Source: CAZBGL01 sp964491375 (GTDB lineage: Bacteria; Desulfobacterota; Deferrisomatia; Deferrisomatales; Deferrisomataceae). From it: a stretch of DNA of 10,655 nucleotides. Position 1 is the first letter of the stretch. Each line of letters starts with the position of its first letter. The stretch covers positions 1 through 10,655 of the forward strand of contig CAZBGL010000040.1 of NCBI GenBank assembly GCA_964491375.1. Direction: 5' to 3'. Of the stretch, positions 8,431-10,655 are shown piece after piece. The notes under the pieces were generated by a model. That model searched no databases. It saw nothing but the letters and a program-made list of their open reading frames with translations, and was not told where the DNA came from. The position numbers and the translations under genes were made by a program.

Positions 8431-8451
8431 GCCTTCGGGTCCACCGAAGGC
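8431..8451 (+). other. 5'-leader stem-loop of the DHH phosphoesterase mRNA
   Basis: GCCTTCGG (8431-8438) and CCGAAGGC (8444-8451) form a perfect 8-bp stem with a 5-nt loop. It begins at the predicted transcription start. Six T residues follow at 8458-8463 after six intervening bases. A stem at the extreme 5' end would protect the mRNA from 5'-dependent decay; early termination at the T-run is a weaker alternative. Confidence 0.5.
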
Positions 8452-8479
8452 AAAACCTTTTTTGCACACCGGGCGCGAA

Positions 8480-9883
8480 ATGCGCGTCGTCGTCATCAGC
8501 CAAACCGAACTACCTCTCCTTCTTCTGGATCCCCGCGCCGGCTCGGATCCGTTTCTGTTCGTGACCGACGTGTCGGCGCTGGCCCGCCGGGCCAAACGCC
8601 GGGGGTACGCCACGGCCACCGGAGCCCTTCACGACCCGCGGCTGTACGCCAGGATCCGGCTGAACGCCCAGGACCGGGTGCTCGTACACGTACCCAGGCT
8701 GGGCGACCTGGAGCGGGTGCTGCGCACGCTGTTCAGGGCGTGTGCGGAACTGCCCGTGGCCGCCCTGGTGGAGCCCGGGAAGAAGCCTCCGCGGCGATGG
8801 AAGGACCGGATCCTGTTCCTTCCCACGGAGCAGATCGGCTCGGTGTGCCTGCGGGCCGAGATCGAGAAGGCGGCCACCCGCCGGATGCTTTCAGCGATCC
8901 GCACCCTGTTCCAGGGGGCTGAGAAAGTCTTGCTCCTCGTCCAGGACGACCCCGATCCCGACGGTCTGGCCTCGGCCCTGGCGCTGCGGGCTCTGCTGGG
9001 CCGAAACCGGCTCACCGCGGTGATCGGATCCTTCGGGCAGGTGAAGCGCCCGGAAAACGTGGCCATGGTCCGGCTCCTGGACATCCAGGTGAAGATTCTG
9101 ACCCCACAGGATCTGAGCGAGTTCGAGCGGATCGCCCTCCTGGACGTCCAACCCCTGCACTCTCCGGACATCCCGTTCGAGGTGGACCTGGTCATCGACC
9201 ACCACCCCAAACGGCCCCAGTGCCGGGCAAAGATCGCGGACGTCCGGCCCAAGTACGGGGCCACCTCGACCATCATGACGGAGTACCTCCTGGCATCGGA
9301 TACACCCATCTCCCAGCGCCTGGCCACGGCGCTCCTTTACGGCATCAAGACCGACACCCAGCTCCTGGGCCGGGACACCACCCCGATGGACGTGTCCGCG
9401 TTCGCGGCCCTGTACCCCCTTGCCAACCATGCACTGCTGCGCCGGATCGACCGGCCCGAGTTCCCCCGCAAAGACCTGCCCGCCCTGAGCCACGCCCTGG
9501 AACACGCGGACGTGGTGGACGACATCCTTTTTGCGTACTTGGGACCGCTCACCCGCGAGGACGTGGTACCGTTCATCGCGGACTTCTGCCTGGGGGTGGA
9601 GGGGGTGGAGTGGTCGGTGGTATCGGGACTGTACGAGGGGAGGCTGATCATCTCGGTGCGCAACTACGGATCGGGCCGGAGCGCGGGCGAGGTCATGAAG
9701 TCGGCCTTCGAGGCCTACGGGAGCGCCGGGGGGCACAAGGCCATGGCCAAGGCCGTGATCCCCTTGGATCGCATCCCCCCGGAGTGCCTGGACCACGCCA
9801 GCTGGGTACGGGACCGGTTCCTCTCGTCCCTGTACGAACCCCGCTCCACGAGCCGGCGCGCTGCGGGCGGAAACGCACGGTAG
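8480..9883 (+). CDS. DHH/DHHA1-family phosphoesterase with N-terminal TrkA-N-like domain
   Basis: This is a DHH-superfamily metal-dependent phosphoesterase related to NrnA/RecJ-type enzymes. Likely substrates are short oligoribonucleotides, pAp or cyclic dinucleotides, in the cytosol. The product from the ATG at 8480 is 467 aa; NrnA-type proteins are usually nearer 320. Residues 1-120 resemble a TrkA-N/RCK Rossmann fold (strand to D30, a DPRLYARIRL helix, DRVLVHV strand) but lack the dinucleotide-binding glycine loop. The DHH domain follows: motif I DDPDPDG (156-162), LLDVQ with D222, DHH at 240-242, GATST (260-264) and KTDT with D292. DHHA1 carries GGHK (417-420). The histidine that opens motif I in NrnA (H-x-N-P-D) appears as Q155, while the aspartates D159 and D161 remain. 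No clear Shine-Dalgarno precedes the ATG. The gene is divergent from tamB and convergent with tRNA-Gly. Substrate is not determinable from sequence. Confidence 0.9.
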   Translation: MRVVVISQTELPLLLLDPRAGSDPFLFVTDVSALARRAKRRGYATATGALHDPRLYARIRLNAQDRVLVHVPRLGDLERVLRTLFRACAELPVAALVEPGKKPPRRWKDRILFLPTEQIGSVCLRAEIEKAATRRMLSAIRTLFQGAEKVLLLVQDDPDPDGLASALALRALLGRNRLTAVIGSFGQVKRPENVAMVRLLDIQVKILTPQDLSEFERIALLDVQPLHSPDIPFEVDLVIDHHPKRPQCRAKIADVRPKYGATSTIMTEYLLASDTPISQRLATALLYGIKTDTQLLGRDTTPMDVSAFAALYPLANHALLRRIDRPEFPRKDLPALSHALEHADVVDDILFAYLGPLTREDVVPFIADFCLGVEGVEWSVVSGLYEGRLIISVRNYGSGRSAGEVMKSAFEAYGSAGGHKAMAKAVIPLDRIPPECLDHASWVRDRFLSSLYEPRSTSRRAAGGNAR

Positions 9884-9913
9884 AGGCACCCGGCGAGGGG
9901 GCACGACCTGGGA

Positions 9914-9943
9914 CAAAAAAAGCGCCCCTCCCCGAGGGGCGCT
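9914..9943 (-). terminator. Intrinsic terminator of tRNA-Gly, shared with the converging gene
   Basis: AGCGCCCCTC (9921-9930) and GAGGGGCGCT (9934-9943) form a perfect 10-bp stem with a 3-nt loop. On the minus strand it is followed by a run of T (complement of the A-run 9915-9920), a textbook rho-independent terminator 11 nt past the tRNA CCA end. On the plus strand the tail is TCTCTTG, a poorer tract, so it may also end the phosphoesterase transcript, which stops at 9883. Confidence 0.92.
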
Positions 9944-9954
9944 TCTCTTGCCCG

Positions 9955-10030
9955 TGGAGCGGGCGACGGGACTCGAACCCGCGACTCTCAGCTTGGGAAG
10001 CTGATACTCTACCAGCTGAGTTACGCCCGC
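9955..10030 (-). tRNA. tRNA-Gly (anticodon CCC)
   Basis: The 76-nt minus-strand sequence folds as a complete cloverleaf. The acceptor stem is GCGGGCG paired with CGCCCGC. The D-arm contains AGCTGGTA, and the anticodon stem is TCAGC/GCTGA with loop TTCCCAA. The T-arm is GCGGG-TTCGAGT-CCCGT (GGTTCGA core). The anticodon CCC (complement of 9995-9997) reads GGG glycine codons, and the discriminator base U is standard for bacterial tRNA-Gly. The 3' CCA is encoded (9955-9957). It is a single-tRNA transcription unit with its own promoter and terminator. Confidence 0.97.
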
Positions 10031-10059
10031 TTTTCCCAGAAGAGCGCAATCATTATAAA
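10031..10059 (+). promoter_or_regulatory. Possible rightward promoter sharing the tRNA -10 region
   Basis: On the plus strand TATAAA (10054-10059) overlaps the tRNA -10 box. A poor -35, TTTTCC (10031-10036, three of six consensus bases), lies 17 bp upstream. The AT-rich core reads ATTATAAAT on one strand and ATTTATAAT on the other, so it could open in both directions. This is the only candidate promoter close to the small membrane protein gene at 10099. Confidence 0.35.
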
Positions 10060-10079
10060 TGACCCTCACCCCCTGTCAA
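10052..10079 (-). promoter_or_regulatory. Full-consensus sigma-70 promoter of tRNA-Gly
   Basis: On the minus strand a perfect TTGACA (10079-10074) and a perfect TATAAT (10057-10052) are separated by 16 bp. The predicted start is near 10045, about 15 nt before the mature tRNA 5' end. Perfect hexamers stand out in this GC-rich window and fit a highly expressed stable RNA. No clear GC-rich discriminator typical of stringent control was seen (the bases after -10 are GATTGCG). Confidence 0.88.
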
Positions 10080-10098
10080 CCCGCTCCGGGAGGCGTCC

Positions 10099-10374
10099 AT
10101 GGCGGAGAGCTGGGAATGGGCCGGCCCCCTCACCCCCTTGGCCCTGACCGCGCTGTCGGTGCTGTTCGGCGTCCTGTTCGCCCTGCTGGCCCTTTGGGTC
10201 GCCTTACCTTTTGCCCTCTTCGGGATTCGCCGGCACCTTCGGGAGATCCAACATTCCCTGGACGGGGTGCAAGAGGCCCTGCAGCGGCTCAACCGCACGC
10301 TGGCCGACCGGACGGCCCCACAAGGCCGGGCCGACCCGGACCGGCCATCCCTCCCTCCCGGCAATCTCCGCTGA
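10099..10374 (+). CDS. Small single-helix membrane protein with cytosolic coiled-coil tail, unknown function
   Basis: I do not recognise this 91-aa protein. A Shine-Dalgarno GGGAGG (10088-10093) lies 5 bases before the ATG, supporting it as a real gene. Residues 13-42 form a long hydrophobic stretch (one transmembrane helix, or a tight hairpin split at P37). It is followed by R44, R45 and H46, which would set the tail inside by the positive-inside rule. Residues 44-70 have a heptad-like pattern of I/L/V (HLREIQHSLDGVQEALQRL), suggesting a short coiled coil and possible oligomerisation. Residues 71-91 are proline-rich and probably disordered. It stands alone, divergent from tRNA-Gly, with no partner gene in view. 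Function is unknown. Confidence 0.75.
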   Translation: MAESWEWAGPLTPLALTALSVLFGVLFALLALWVALPFALFGIRRHLREIQHSLDGVQEALQRLNRTLADRTAPQGRADPDRPSLPPGNLR

Positions 10375-10376
10375 AA

Positions 10377-10415
10377 GGCTGGGGAGCCAGGAGCCCTGGA
10401 GGGTTCGCACCCCTC
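10377..10415. other. Run of three small hairpins after the small membrane protein gene
   Basis: Three consecutive stems follow the stop codon: GGCT/AGCC (10377-10388), CCAGG/CCTGG (10387-10399, overlapping the first) and GAGGG/CCCTC (10399-10415). None is followed by a T-run. They may serve as a weak 3' end for the gene or may be chance in GC-rich sequence. The rest of 10416-10532 shows no gene, RNA or promoter that I can support. Confidence 0.3.
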
Positions 10416-10532
10416 GGATTCCCGCGGCGGAGGCCCTTCGGTCCCCACCTGGTTTCTCGCCCGGAAACCCTAGAAGCCGCGCCCGCGCCTCGCAGGGAGC
10501 CCTCCCGGCCCCGCACGGATCGAACGGGCCGC

Positions 10533-10655
10533 TCCCACCCGGCCCGGGGGCTCGGGTCCGCGCACGCGGCCGGAAGGCCGGACACGGTCGCCTCCCGAGC
10601 CCGCCAACCGCCCACGCGAGCGGCACACCGACGACCGAGCGGCGGCATCGAGGCC
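10533..10655. repeat. Non-coding dispersed repeat, copy 2 (cut by window end)
   Basis: This is the second copy of the repeat at 2-124, in the same orientation, with about 84% identity and no gaps. The GGAA-capped hairpin is conserved at 10567-10580. In this copy the outer pairing is longer: GGGCTCGGG (10548-10556) with CCCGAGCCC (10594-10602), nine perfect pairs against six in copy 1. It starts 158 bases past the last gene. The alignment is still matching when the window stops, so the element continues to the right. Confidence 0.85.

Noticed and set aside
8396..8479. Longer phosphoesterase start at TTG 8396
   Set aside because: The TTG is the first three bases of the predicted -35 hexamer, and the start would lie upstream of the predicted transcription start.
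8310..8479. Cobalamin riboswitch controlling the cobU-containing run
   Set aside because: I found no B12-box-like sequence in this intergenic region or in the tamB-tamA gap.
10399..10415. tRNA T-arm-like GAGGG-TTCGCAC-CCCTC
   Set aside because: It resembles a T-arm only by its stem and TTCG; no acceptor, D-arm or anticodon arm can be drawn around it.
10204..10648. Minus-strand open frames covering the right end
   Set aside because: They run through the small membrane protein gene and the repeat, have no family resemblance, and the repeat copies show no codon-phase bias.
1..10655. CRISPR array, prophage or transposase
   Set aside because: No regularly spaced direct repeats, integrase or transposase frame, or IS-type terminal repeats were seen. 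The two edge repeats are about 10.5 kb apart and diverged.

Overview
The window is very GC-rich DNA from a diderm (Gram-negative) bacterium. It encodes an outer-membrane Omp85 barrel and its TamB-type envelope-spanning partner. The GC content, the seven-POTRA Omp85 protein and a DHH phosphoesterase fused to a TrkA-N-like domain suggest a deltaproteobacterial lineage (Desulfobacterota/Myxococcota-like). That placement is inference from protein style and not a database result.

Layout. Positions 1-211 hold no gene; they contain one copy of a 123-bp non-coding repeat (2-124) and a hairpin. From 8309 down to 212 the minus strand carries a three-gene run: tamB (large inner-membrane-anchored beta-rich protein), then tamA (Omp85 barrel), then cobU (cobalamin nucleotide-loop assembly). 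The cobU ribosome binding site overlaps the tamA stop codon. At 8310-8479 a compact divergent promoter region drives tamB leftward and a DHH-family phosphoesterase gene rightward. Its two TTGACA -35 elements form the arms of a 35-bp imperfect palindrome. The phosphoesterase gene (8480-9883) converges with a tRNA-Gly(CCC) gene (9955-10030, minus), with a strong hairpin terminator between them. The tRNA has a full-consensus TTGACA/TATAAT promoter with a 16-bp spacer. A small one-helix membrane protein (10099-10374, plus) follows. The last 281 bases have no gene but contain small hairpins and a second copy of the repeat (10533-10655), 84% identical to the copy at the left edge.

How the genes work together. 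TamB and TamA family proteins act as a pair, spanning the periplasm and helping to insert outer-membrane proteins or move lipid to the outer membrane. Here they are adjacent but with tamB first. CobU is a cytosolic cobalamin enzyme with no obvious functional link and probably shares the transcript. The phosphoesterase is probably a nano-RNA/oligonucleotide or cyclic-nucleotide hydrolase.

Most of the window is ordinary housekeeping DNA. The least explained element is the non-coding repeat at the two edges. Its mismatches show no codon periodicity, and it contains a conserved GNRA-capped hairpin. Other points of note are the palindromic divergent promoter, the seven-POTRA architecture and the fused, atypical DHH enzyme.
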